From Longilinea sp035560795 (GTDB taxonomy: Bacteria; Chloroflexota; Anaerolineae; Anaerolineales; Anaerolineaceae), in the NCBI GenBank assembly GCA_035560795.1, contig DATMYV010000003.1, forward strand, positions 1 to 31,085: a DNA stretch of 31,085 nucleotides, given 5' to 3'. The position numbers were made by a program, and so were the translations under genes. Below the pieces are notes generated by a model, which worked only from the letters and a program-made list of their open reading frames with translations, was not told where the DNA came from and did not search any database. This document shows positions 22,467 through 30,766 of the stretch, piece by piece (the stretch's first letter is position 1; every line of letters starts with the position of its first letter).

Positions 22467-24593
22467 ATGGCAGAGGATGAAGAAACGGGTCTGCCAAACC
22501 AGCCGCGAACCGGCGTCATTTTTTGCGAATGCGGCGGTTTAATTGGCGGGCAGATCAATCTGGAACAGCTGGAACTCCAGGCGTCCGCCTTGCCGGGTGT
22601 CGTATACACTCACCGGGAAGCTTATCCCTGCAGCAAGGATGGCCAGGAGCGGCTGCGGAGAGCGGTGGAAGACCGCAACCTGGAGCGCGTGCTGGTGGCA
22701 GGATGTTCGCCCCGCCTAGTGGAAAAGCTTTTCCGAAGTGCAGTTCAGGCAACAACTCTGGATCCGGGTTATCTGCTGGTGGCCAATGTCCGCGAGCAGG
22801 CAGCGCTGCCGCATGGGGATGATCCGCAGGCAACCCTGCAAAAGGCGGCCGGCATTGTCGAGATGGCTGCGGCACGGCTGATAACCGCTGAAGCGGCGGC
22901 GCCGCGATACGGCAAGGTACGAAAAAGCGCCTTGGTGGTCGGCGGCGGGCTGCGCGGTTTGAGCGTGGCACTGGCGCTGGCTGATCGGGGCATCCCGGTG
23001 TCGCTGATTGAAACAGAAGAGGAAAACCGCGAACCGCTTTACAATGCGCAAGATGGCCGCCGGCGGCTGGCGCAGGAGCGTCTTGCTGCTGTGCAGAATC
23101 ACCCAGGTATTCGCTTGCTGCGGGACGCCCGGCTAATGGCCGTCTACGGCCATCCTGGCGATTATGAAGCCCGTGTGGCGCTGGGCAATCAAACCATTTC
23201 ACTGCAAACAGGCGCAATCGTTGTTGCGAACGAGGCGACAGCAAAACCGCTGGGCAGCGGACACTGGTTTGACCGAACCCGCATCAAAACTCAAAATGAA
23301 TTCGCCGCTGAACTGGAGGCTGGCGAAGCCCTGGTTTTGAAGGATGTAGTCTTCATCCTTTGCGCAGAGGAGAGTCAGCTTCAGCACTGTTCGCGCGTGT
23401 GCTGTGCCGTTGGCCTGCAGCAGGCTGTTCGCGTCAAACAGCTTTACCCGGATGCCAACGTGACGGTGCTCTTCCGCGAGTTGTACCTTTCCGGCATTGG
23501 CCGCAGCCAGATGGCTGAATTGGTGCAAGCGCGAAACCTGGGCGTGACCTTCTTCCGCTATGGACAACAATTGCCGCCGGTCATCGGGGATAAAACCATC
23601 GATATCCAGGACCTCCTTACCCGTGAACCGGTGCGCATTCCATACGACCGGGCCATCTTAAGCATGCCGCTGGTACCGGCTGGCAATACCCGCACGCTTT
23701 CCACGTTGCTGGGCCTTCCATTGGACGAATACGGCTTTTTGGCCGAACCCCGCACCCGGCTGCGTCCGGGCAGCTTTGCCGACCCGGGTATCTACGTATT
23801 GGGAAGCGCCCAGCAGCCCGCTGACAGCGCCGAGGCGCTCTTCCAGGCGTATTTGACCAGTGCACGCACGTTCCGCTTTCTGAATCAGGAAACGATCCGG
23901 GTCGAATCGCCGGTTGCCAAGATCGACGCAAATCTGTGCACCGGCTGCGGCAATTGTCCCCAGGTGTGTCCGACCAATGCTGTTCACCTGGAGAAGCGCG
24001 ACGGCATCCTGTCGCTTTCAACAGTCGATGAATTGTTATGCGTCGGCTGCGGCAACTGCGTGGTCGTCTGCCCGGTCAAGGCCATCAATTTGCCCGGATG
24101 GGATAACCAGGAGATTCCAGCGCAGATCAGCGTGGCCCTGGACGAAAGCAGGTTCATGCCAGGGCAATGCAAGATTTTGGCACTGGCCTGCGAATGGAGC
24201 GCTTACGGCGCCGTGGAGACGGCCGGCCATCATAGGATCCCCATGCCGGATTGCGCGCGCATCCTGCGTATGAATTGTTCAGCGCGCTTCGACCCCTTCC
24301 ATATATTATGGGCTTTCCTGAATGGCGCCGACGGCGTCCTGTTGGGCGCCTGTAAGCCGGGAGAATGCCACTACGGCATGGGCAACCTGTATGCGCGTGA
24401 ACGGGTGGAAGTGCTGCACGAGGAACTGGCCCAGCACGGCATCGATCCGCGCCGCCTGCGCCTTGAATTTTTCAGTGTACAGGACGGCGAGAAGGTTGCT
24501 GCAGTTTTGGCCGATTTCCAGAACCAGATTGAAAATGGAATGGCAGACCGCGGCCAAATGCCTGGCGGCGTTCGTATGAAGGTGAAATTGTAG
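22467..24593 (+). CDS. HdrA-MvhD fusion, flavin electron-bifurcation subunit
   Basis: A 708-residue protein. The N-terminus has the HdrA pattern (CECG near 21, YPCSKDGQ, AGCSPR, NVREQAALPH), then an FAD-binding Rossmann domain (VVGGGLRGLS near 158). The HdrA Cys segment HCSRVCC is followed by 2x[4Fe-4S] (C491/494/497/501 and C525/528/531/535). A C-terminal MvhD domain (about 565-690) shows CEWSAYG, MNCSARFD and GACKPGECHY. In methanogens and sulphate reducers HdrA splits electron pairs between a high- and a low-potential acceptor, with MvhD linking to the donor enzyme. Here donor subunits are NuoEFG-like and no HdrB/HdrC is present. The glycine-rich FAD motif has Arg where many relatives have Ala. 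Role inferred as bifurcation or confurcation with ferredoxin. Confidence 0.92.
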   Translation: MAEDEETGLPNQPRTGVIFCECGGLIGGQINLEQLELQASALPGVVYTHREAYPCSKDGQERLRRAVEDRNLERVLVAGCSPRLVEKLFRSAVQATTLDPGYLLVANVREQAALPHGDDPQATLQKAAGIVEMAAARLITAEAAAPRYGKVRKSALVVGGGLRGLSVALALADRGIPVSLIETEEENREPLYNAQDGRRRLAQERLAAVQNHPGIRLLRDARLMAVYGHPGDYEARVALGNQTISLQTGAIVVANEATAKPLGSGHWFDRTRIKTQNEFAAELEAGEALVLKDVVFILCAEESQLQHCSRVCCAVGLQQAVRVKQLYPDANVTVLFRELYLSGIGRSQMAELVQARNLGVTFFRYGQQLPPVIGDKTIDIQDLLTREPVRIPYDRAILSMPLVPAGNTRTLSTLLGLPLDEYGFLAEPRTRLRPGSFADPGIYVLGSAQQPADSAEALFQAYLTSARTFRFLNQETIRVESPVAKIDANLCTGCGNCPQVCPTNAVHLEKRDGILSLSTVDELLCVGCGNCVVVCPVKAINLPGWDNQEIPAQISVALDESRFMPGQCKILALACEWSAYGAVETAGHHRIPMPDCARILRMNCSARFDPFHILWAFLNGADGVLLGACKPGECHYGMGNLYARERVEVLHEELAQHGIDPRRLRLEFFSVQDGEKVAAVLADFQNQIENGMADRGQMPGGVRMKVKL

Positions 24594-24654
24594 ATGGATA
24601 TCAGCCGATATGCTTGCCTGATTCTCCGATAGAAAGGAATACAAGGAGGATGGA

Positions 24655-25821
24655 ATGGTAAAACGCTTGGAAACAGAAGTGTGGAACCTGGAAAATTGCT
24701 CGGGATGTGGCATGTGCGTGGCAGCCTGCTCGAAACAGGTGCTGGGATGGAACGGAGAATCACACCCGGTCGTACAGAGCCGTACGAAGACTCTCGGCTT
24801 GTCGAAGACGACGTTGGACAGCTGCACCTTCTGCCGGAAATTTTGCGAGGAGGTTTGTCCGCGTCTCGAGCACTGGATGCCCATCGAAGCCGAGTCGATT
24901 CAGGCGGTGCGCGCCCGCGGGCCGGTTTTTTCCGGTTCGCCGAATGATGTAATCCGCGCGGTAGTTAGCGCGGGACGCAGCGCCGGGTTGTTGGACGGCG
25001 TGATCATGCTGGATCTGGAACGATGGAGCCTGAAACCGGTGGCGCGCATTGCCACCACGGTGGAACAGATCGTCGACACGGTCGGTCCGCAATATCTTTG
25101 GGCACCGCTTTTCGATGTGCTCAATGAGGCTGTCTTCGAACACAAAATGCAGAACATTGCTGTGATCGGTACACCGTGTACTGCGCAGGCTGTCCGCAAG
25201 CTGCGAGCTTCCGCCAATCCCCTGCTCAAACCATACCAGGATGCCATCCGCTTGAGCGTGGCTGTATTCTGCACCGGAGTCTACCGTCCGGAGATGATCG
25301 AAGAGGTGCTGGTGAAACGCATGGGTGTGGCGCGCGACCAGGTCCGCCGGATGGAAATCTCTCCCGACCGGCAGTGGCTGCAGGTGACATTATGGGATAG
25401 CAGCGTGCGAACCATCCAGCGCCAGCAGGCTGAGAGCTTTACCCGCGCAGGCTGCGGCAAATGCGACGACTTCCTGGGCGAATCGGCCGATCTGGCTGTG
25501 GGCAGTTTAGGCGCGCCTGCCGAGGCTTCGACGTTGATCTCGCGTTCGCAAGCCGGCGCCATCTTCACCCGCAACGCCGTTCAACTGGGCCTGCTGGAGA
25601 CTTCCCCAGAGGTTGACCGCCAGGCATTGGAAGCCGCAGCCAGCGAGAAGGACCGCCGCGAACGGGCTCAGGCCTTCAAAGATTTGGAGATATTGATGTT
25701 GGATGGGTTGGTTGATCCGAAGAAACGATCCGACGCAATCCAGCAATTTATCCGCCTGTACCGGACTCCGGTCCGTCCAGGCGCTGTCGAGACCACGCCG
25801 CGCGGATGCACCGGCTGCTGA
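24655..25821 (+). CDS. FrhB/FdhB-family flavin oxidoreductase subunit
   Basis: A 388-residue protein of the coenzyme F420 hydrogenase/dehydrogenase beta-subunit family. N-terminal ferredoxin: C15/18/21/25 and C57/60/64/68. Then come the FrhB N and C domains with VIGTPCTAQAVRK (near 172-184), a typical flavin-region motif, and CGKCDDF (267-273) followed by ADLAVGSLG. The protein ends in CTGC, an unusual terminal CxxC. Family members use FAD to move electrons between clusters and F420, formate, thioredoxin-like or other acceptors. AAGGAGG lies just upstream. Being between HdrA and the glutamate-synthase genes, it may be the coupling flavoprotein. F420 use cannot be shown from sequence. Confidence 0.85.
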   Translation: MVKRLETEVWNLENCSGCGMCVAACSKQVLGWNGESHPVVQSRTKTLGLSKTTLDSCTFCRKFCEEVCPRLEHWMPIEAESIQAVRARGPVFSGSPNDVIRAVVSAGRSAGLLDGVIMLDLERWSLKPVARIATTVEQIVDTVGPQYLWAPLFDVLNEAVFEHKMQNIAVIGTPCTAQAVRKLRASANPLLKPYQDAIRLSVAVFCTGVYRPEMIEEVLVKRMGVARDQVRRMEISPDRQWLQVTLWDSSVRTIQRQQAESFTRAGCGKCDDFLGESADLAVGSLGAPAEASTLISRSQAGAIFTRNAVQLGLLETSPEVDRQALEAAASEKDRRERAQAFKDLEILMLDGLVDPKKRSDAIQQFIRLYRTPVRPGAVETTPRGCTGC

Positions 25822-25844
25822 TTTCCAAGTAAAGGAGACGATCT

Positions 25845-26495
25845 ATGGTCACCAGAAATGTAAATTCGCTCTCATTACATGAGGTCAACACCTACCTGCG
25901 CTCAACGGCCAACGGTGCGCCGTTGGAGGTGAATCACGCCGATCAACTGCACGGTCTGGCTGCCGGGATGAAGCACGGAGAAATCATTATCAATGGGGAT
26001 GCTGGCGATTATCTGGGTGTGCTCAATGCCGGCGCAACCATCCGGGTGACACGCGATACAGGCAACTACCTTGCGGATAACATGACCAATGGTACCGTCA
26101 TTGTCGATGGCAACGCGGGTTTCGGTGCGGCGCAGTACTGCTACGGGGGGACGGTGGTGATCCGCGGCAATGCCGGCGACTTCACCGGTACGATGAACAA
26201 AGGCGCCGTCATCCTGATCAACGGCGACGTCGGAGACGATGTTGGAACCTATATGCTCAAGGGCGACCTGATCGTGATTGGCAATGCTGGTGATCACTTC
26301 GCCAATTACCTGATTCGCGGCACAATTTTCCTGGGCGGTGAATGCCGGTCGTTGGGTCATAACACCAAACTGGCACCATTGAATGAGGATGATCTGGCCC
26401 GTCTGCAGGGATATTTCGAGAAATACGGCATCCAGGCTGATCCGGCGAAATTCAAGAAATTCATCGCGGCTTCCGAAAAGCCTTTCTACCATTAG
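25845..26495 (+). CDS. Glutamate-synthase GXGXG-domain protein (GltB domain 3 / GlxC type)
   Basis: A 216-residue right-handed beta-helix protein made of repeated G.(A/V)GD...G....G units (about residues 45-175), as in the C-terminal domain of GltB and the separate GlxC protein of split glutamate synthases. The same fold occurs in formylmethanofuran dehydrogenase subunit C, but the following gene makes the glutamate-synthase assignment stronger. The last about 45 residues are helical. Clear ribosome binding site (AAAGGAG). In whole GltB this domain has a structural role between the glutaminase and synthase domains; here the glutaminase is missing. Confidence 0.85.
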   Translation: MVTRNVNSLSLHEVNTYLRSTANGAPLEVNHADQLHGLAAGMKHGEIIINGDAGDYLGVLNAGATIRVTRDTGNYLADNMTNGTVIVDGNAGFGAAQYCYGGTVVIRGNAGDFTGTMNKGAVILINGDVGDDVGTYMLKGDLIVIGNAGDHFANYLIRGTIFLGGECRSLGHNTKLAPLNEDDLARLQGYFEKYGIQADPAKFKKFIAASEKPFYH

Positions 26496-26564
26496 ACGAT
26501 GCGAGCACCTACTCCCATCGACGTTCATACGAATTCGATCGATCCATGAGAACTGGAGGATAAC

Positions 26565-28139
26565 ATGCCTATCGTGGGAGCCTTTTGTGTCAGCATCAAC
26601 CGTGAAATATGCATCAATGCGAAAATGCCGGGCAAATGTGCCACCTGTGCAGATGTCTGCCCGCACAACGTTTATGCGCTTGACCTGGCCAATGGCGAGA
26701 TGAATGTGCAGAATTTCAACGCGTGCGTAGGCTGCCGTATCTGCGCGGAATTTTGCCCGGCAAATGCCATCCGCATCAACCCTGCCGAACCGGAATATTA
26801 CACCCGCTATCCGTGGACCTTCTCAACCATCGAGGAAATCCATTACAAGGCCCAGACGGGTGAATACATGCTGCGCGGGTTTGGCACCACCGGTCAAACG
26901 CCTAATTTTGACATGATTACGGTCGTTCCCAGCCAGATCGCCAGCCCATCGCCGCGCGATAAATACCGCGAGGAATGCGATATGGAGGTGATCATTGGCG
27001 AGGATACCTGCGAGCAGCCAATGGTGCTCAAACAGCCGTTTGTCTGGCCGGCCATGTCTTTCGGCGCATTGAGCAAGGAAGCCAAGCTGGCCCTGGCCAT
27101 TGCCGCGGCGCAGACTGGCATCGCCACCAACACCGGCGAAGGCGGGCTGCTGCCTGAGGAGGTCTGGTTATCGCACGGCTATTCTGACTCGCGGGCAACC
27201 AAGCGCACCTGGGATCCGGGCGGTTACGTGGTGATCCAGTGGTCGACCGGACGCTGGGGCGTCTCAGCCGACTACCTCAACGCCGGCGACGCGGTGGAGG
27301 TAAAGATCGGGCAGGGCGCCAAACCGGGCATGGGCGGCCACTTGCTGGGCGCCAAAGTGACCGAAGAGGTCTCGCGCGTACGCGGTGTGCCTGTCGGGTC
27401 AGACGCGCTCAGTCCCTGCCGTTATTACGATGTTCAATCATTGGACGATATCAAACACATGGTGGCCTTCATTCGCGATGTGACGGACAACCAAAAGCCG
27501 ATCCTGTTCAAGCTGGGTCCCTCGCGTCCGTATGCCGACGTGGCAGCCTGCATTGAAGCCGGCGCGGACGCTATCAGCCTGGATGGGTTGGTGGGCGGCA
27601 CGGGCTGCTCGCCAGACGCGGTTACGCAGGGCGTTGGCATCCCGACCATCGCCTGCATACCGCCGGCTGTTCAGGCACTTAAGGATCACGGCGTGCATCA
27701 CAAGGTGAAACTGATCGCCTTGGGCGGCATTCGGAACGGACTGGACGCCTACAAGGCGCTGGCATTGGGTGCTGACGCGGTTGGCTTTGGCTCGGCCGCC
27801 GAAGTGGCTTTGGGCTGCCGCGTGTGCTACGCCTGTCACAAGGGCAACTGCCCATACGGCATCACCAGCCAAAAACCGGAATTCCGCAGCCGGTTGGACC
27901 CCGTGGAAGGCGGCAGGCGTCTTGCCAATTTCATCCATGCCTGCAGTGAGGAAGTCAAAATTCTCACCATGCTCTCCGGGCACGTCAGCATCAAGGAGCT
28001 TTCGCCTGAGGACTTGCGCGCGATGGATCTTAATACTGCCGCGATGACCGGACTTAAGCTGGTGGGGTACGACCGTTCGCTGCCCATGTGGGAAAACGGT
28101 TATGCCGTTCAGCAAGGTGGCGGAAACGGTCACAATTAA
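26565..28139 (+). CDS. Ferredoxin-type glutamate synthase FMN domain (GlxD/GltS type)
   Basis: A 524-residue protein. An N-terminal 2x[4Fe-4S] ferredoxin has C16/25/28/32 and C54/57/60/64. The FMN TIM barrel of glutamate synthase follows, with NTGEGGLLPEE, KIGQGAKPGMGG and LDGLVGGTG. The [3Fe-4S] ligand region is C418/C421/C424/C429. The barrel normally reduces 2-iminoglutarate, formed from 2-oxoglutarate and ammonia, to glutamate. No class-II glutaminase domain is fused or encoded nearby, so ammonia would have to come free or from an unlinked protein, or the enzyme has another substrate. GGAGG precedes the ATG. Its place in an HdrA operon suggests direct electron supply. Confidence 0.9.
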   Translation: MPIVGAFCVSINREICINAKMPGKCATCADVCPHNVYALDLANGEMNVQNFNACVGCRICAEFCPANAIRINPAEPEYYTRYPWTFSTIEEIHYKAQTGEYMLRGFGTTGQTPNFDMITVVPSQIASPSPRDKYREECDMEVIIGEDTCEQPMVLKQPFVWPAMSFGALSKEAKLALAIAAAQTGIATNTGEGGLLPEEVWLSHGYSDSRATKRTWDPGGYVVIQWSTGRWGVSADYLNAGDAVEVKIGQGAKPGMGGHLLGAKVTEEVSRVRGVPVGSDALSPCRYYDVQSLDDIKHMVAFIRDVTDNQKPILFKLGPSRPYADVAACIEAGADAISLDGLVGGTGCSPDAVTQGVGIPTIACIPPAVQALKDHGVHHKVKLIALGGIRNGLDAYKALALGADAVGFGSAAEVALGCRVCYACHKGNCPYGITSQKPEFRSRLDPVEGGRRLANFIHACSEEVKILTMLSGHVSIKELSPEDLRAMDLNTAAMTGLKLVGYDRSLPMWENGYAVQQGGGNGHN

Positions 28140-28195
28140 CTCGCCGGGGGAGCGGGGTTTGCAAGCCTTCGGGCAACCTGCCCGGAGGAGGCTGA

Positions 28196-30766
28196 TTGCC
28201 AGAATCGAAGGTTGCGATGGCTGACGATCAACTGGAAGAATCGCTGGCTGATTCCCTGGTTACCCTGGCGATCACCGACTGCGCCGATCAGGGTTACTCG
28301 GGGAACACCGTTCAGATACGCGACATGCTGCGCCAGGGACGCTGCGACATCTGCCGGTCGTTCACCAACCACCTGATCTTTCACATTGTCCGTTACCTGA
28401 GCCAGGTGGACAGGAACGTGAAGGCGGTGGTAAAGTACGAACCGGAACCGGCCTTGCTCAATCCCGCCGCTGCCCGGCAACATCTTAGCGCGCGCCAATC
28501 CGGCATTAACCTGATCGCCTGGGTGGATCGAAAGAGCGCTGCATTGACCTCGTTGAACGCCACACTGGAAAGCGCCCTGTCCGACTCGCGCCGTAAACTG
28601 GGTTGCCCCAATGCGCAGCAGTCCTGTTTCAATCTGGATATCCAGATGGTAGATGACCGCGAAGTGCTGGAAGGCCGCGGTTATGGTCTGGTGGTTAATC
28701 AGCCCTATCTGCGCTCGGTAGGGGTGTGGAAACGGCCGGACCTGGATCAGGGTTCAAAATTTGGCATGCTGACAGGCGCCTACAACGCGCCGACCTCCCT
28801 TGGATTGGAACTGACCCCGGAATCGGTCCTGTTTGAGCAGGCTTTCGCCATCGAAAAAATGCCGCTCGAGGAGCGGCAAAAGCTTGACGCGCACCTGCGC
28901 GAACTCAAGGTGACGCTTATCCGCCGCCTGATCAGCGACCAGCTGGCTTATATCAATGTTGCCAAAAATTGGCTTACCATCGGCGATCTTTACGATGTAT
29001 ATCAGCACCGCATCGGCAACGGCAAGATCGGTGGTAAAGCGGCAGGGTTGGTGCTGGCCGGCCGCATTCTGCGCGAAACAGCCGAGGAATCGCTGCGCGA
29101 GGCCATTTGCTTCCCGGTTTCTTACTTTTTGGGTTCGGATCTGATCTATATTTTTATGGCCATGAACGGCCTGATGCACTGGAATAACCAGAAGTACAAG
29201 CCGGAAGAAAAGATCTACGAAGAATATCCGCAGATCTGCGAGCAGTTCGCTGCGGGGCGTTTCCCGCCTGAGGTGGTGGAGGCATTGAAGGAGATTCTGG
29301 CTGCGATGGGTGGCAAGCCGCTCATTGTCCGTTCCTCCAGCCAGCTCGAGGATAGCTACGGCACGTCTTTTGCTGGAAAATACGAAAGTTTTTTCTGTCC
29401 CAACCAGGGAACCCCGGAGGAAAATCTCCAGGCACTGACTACAGCCATCGCCAATACCTATGCCAGCACGCTCAACCCGGATGCGCTGCTTTACCGGCGG
29501 ACAAAAGGCCTGCAGGATTACGACGAGCGCATGGCGGTAATCCTGCAGGAGGTGCAGGGGCAGGCTTTTGGGCGTTATTATCTGCCGTTCGGCGCAGGGG
29601 TTTCCTTCAGCCACAACCTGTATCGTTGGGCGCCGCAAATCCGGCGCGAGGACGGCTTTGCGCGTCTGGTGTGGGGGCTCGGCACGCACGCTGTTGAGCG
29701 CGGCGGCAACGATTACCCGCGATTGATCGCGCTCAGCCACCCCACGCTGCAGCCAGATGATGAGCCGCAGGCCATTTCATATTATTCGCAGAAATTCGTC
29801 GACGTGATTGACCTGCAGGAGAACGCTTTCAAGACATTGCCGGTCAAGGATTTGCTGGCTTCGAATTATCCGGAATTGAAATACCTGGTTCAAATCGAGA
29901 CCGACGGCTATTTTTCGACACCGCGCACGCGCATCTTTGACGGTGATTTGCCCCGCGCCGCAATCACCTATGATGAATTGCTGCGCAGGACACCCTTCGC
30001 CAAAAATCTATCGCATGCCTTAAAGCTTCTCGAGGAACATTACGGCGTACCGGTCGACATGGAATTCACAGTTAAAATCGCCGAGACGCCCGCGCCACAG
30101 TGCCCGGTGAAAATCACACTGCTGCAATGCCGGCCGCAAAGCCAGTTGATGCTGGTGCTGCCGGACGTGGTCCCGGCAGACCTGAAACCTGCGGACATTC
30201 TCTTCAAGTCGCATTACATGGTGCCCCAGGGTTACCTGACCAATATCCGTTATGTGCTTTATGTTGATCCGGTACGATATTTCGCCCTGCCCAGCGAATG
30301 TGAACGCAGGGAATTGACGCGCCTGATCTCGCAACTCAATCAGAAACTGCCTGCCAAGAGCTTCATCTGCATTGGGCCGGGGCGCTGGGGCAGCGCCAAT
30401 TACGATCTGGGCGTCTTCGTCAACTATGCCGACATCTTTAACGCCGGCGCGCTGGTTGAACTCTCGGGAAGCGCCATTGGCGTCTCTCTCGACTCGTCCT
30501 TCGGCACGCATTTCTTTCAGGACCTGATGGAGGCGCAGATCTACCCGCTCTCCCTGCCTTTGGACGAAGAACGCACTTCTTTTAACCAGGCATTCTTTGA
30601 ACAGGGTTCCAACCGGTTGGATGAATTTGTTAAGGTCGGCGGGCAGCTAGGCAATATCCTTCGCCTGGTGAGGGTCGCAGACCGCCGGCCAGGTTGCCAT
30701 ATGGAACTCTACCTGGACGGAGATAAGAATTACGCCATCGCTTACCTGGCGCCGGATGTGAAATAG
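28196..30766 (+). CDS. PEP-synthase/PPDK N-terminal (ATP-grasp) domain protein
   Basis: An 856-residue protein. The first about 270 residues are unassigned; they include CDIC near residue 51. From about 275 to 645 it matches the nucleotide-binding domain of PEP synthase/PPDK, with IGGKAAGL, KPLIVRSSS.LEDSYG..FAG (near 376-395) and LLQCRPQ. The remaining about 200 residues contain GPGRWGSANYDLGV. The phosphohistidine swivel and PEP/pyruvate barrel domains are absent, so it cannot be a normal PEP synthase. It may phosphorylate another acceptor or act as an ATP-dependent regulator. TTG 28196 is chosen because GGAGGAG lies 5 bp upstream; ATG 28217 is an alternative. Last gene of the operon, 56 bp after the synthase. 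Confidence 0.8.
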   Translation: MPESKVAMADDQLEESLADSLVTLAITDCADQGYSGNTVQIRDMLRQGRCDICRSFTNHLIFHIVRYLSQVDRNVKAVVKYEPEPALLNPAAARQHLSARQSGINLIAWVDRKSAALTSLNATLESALSDSRRKLGCPNAQQSCFNLDIQMVDDREVLEGRGYGLVVNQPYLRSVGVWKRPDLDQGSKFGMLTGAYNAPTSLGLELTPESVLFEQAFAIEKMPLEERQKLDAHLRELKVTLIRRLISDQLAYINVAKNWLTIGDLYDVYQHRIGNGKIGGKAAGLVLAGRILRETAEESLREAICFPVSYFLGSDLIYIFMAMNGLMHWNNQKYKPEEKIYEEYPQICEQFAAGRFPPEVVEALKEILAAMGGKPLIVRSSSQLEDSYGTSFAGKYESFFCPNQGTPEENLQALTTAIANTYASTLNPDALLYRRTKGLQDYDERMAVILQEVQGQAFGRYYLPFGAGVSFSHNLYRWAPQIRREDGFARLVWGLGTHAVERGGNDYPRLIALSHPTLQPDDEPQAISYYSQKFVDVIDLQENAFKTLPVKDLLASNYPELKYLVQIETDGYFSTPRTRIFDGDLPRAAITYDELLRRTPFAKNLSHALKLLEEHYGVPVDMEFTVKIAETPAPQCPVKITLLQCRPQSQLMLVLPDVVPADLKPADILFKSHYMVPQGYLTNIRYVLYVDPVRYFALPSECERRELTRLISQLNQKLPAKSFICIGPGRWGSANYDLGVFVNYADIFNAGALVELSGSAIGVSLDSSFGTHFFQDLMEAQIYPLSLPLDEERTSFNQAFFEQGSNRLDEFVKVGGQLGNILRLVRVADRRPGCHMELYLDGDKNYAIAYLAPDVK

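Noticed and set aside
22555..23244. A 229-codon minus-strand frame
   Set aside because: Antisense to the HdrA N-terminus, with proline/arginine-rich composition typical of shadow frames.
19403..24593. Assignment of the NuoEFG-like genes as a hydrogenase or respiratory complex I
   Set aside because: No H-cluster or NiFe catalytic subunit and no membrane or quinone subunits are present. The order with HdrA fits a soluble diaphorase module better.
25902..26666. A 254-codon minus-strand frame
   Set aside because: It is opposite the GXGXG protein, whose repeated glycine pattern forces a long open antisense frame.
28754..29740. A 328-codon minus-strand frame
   Set aside because: It lies entirely opposite the PEP-synthase-like gene, whose motifs are clear. 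Long antisense frames are expected in GC-rich coding DNA.
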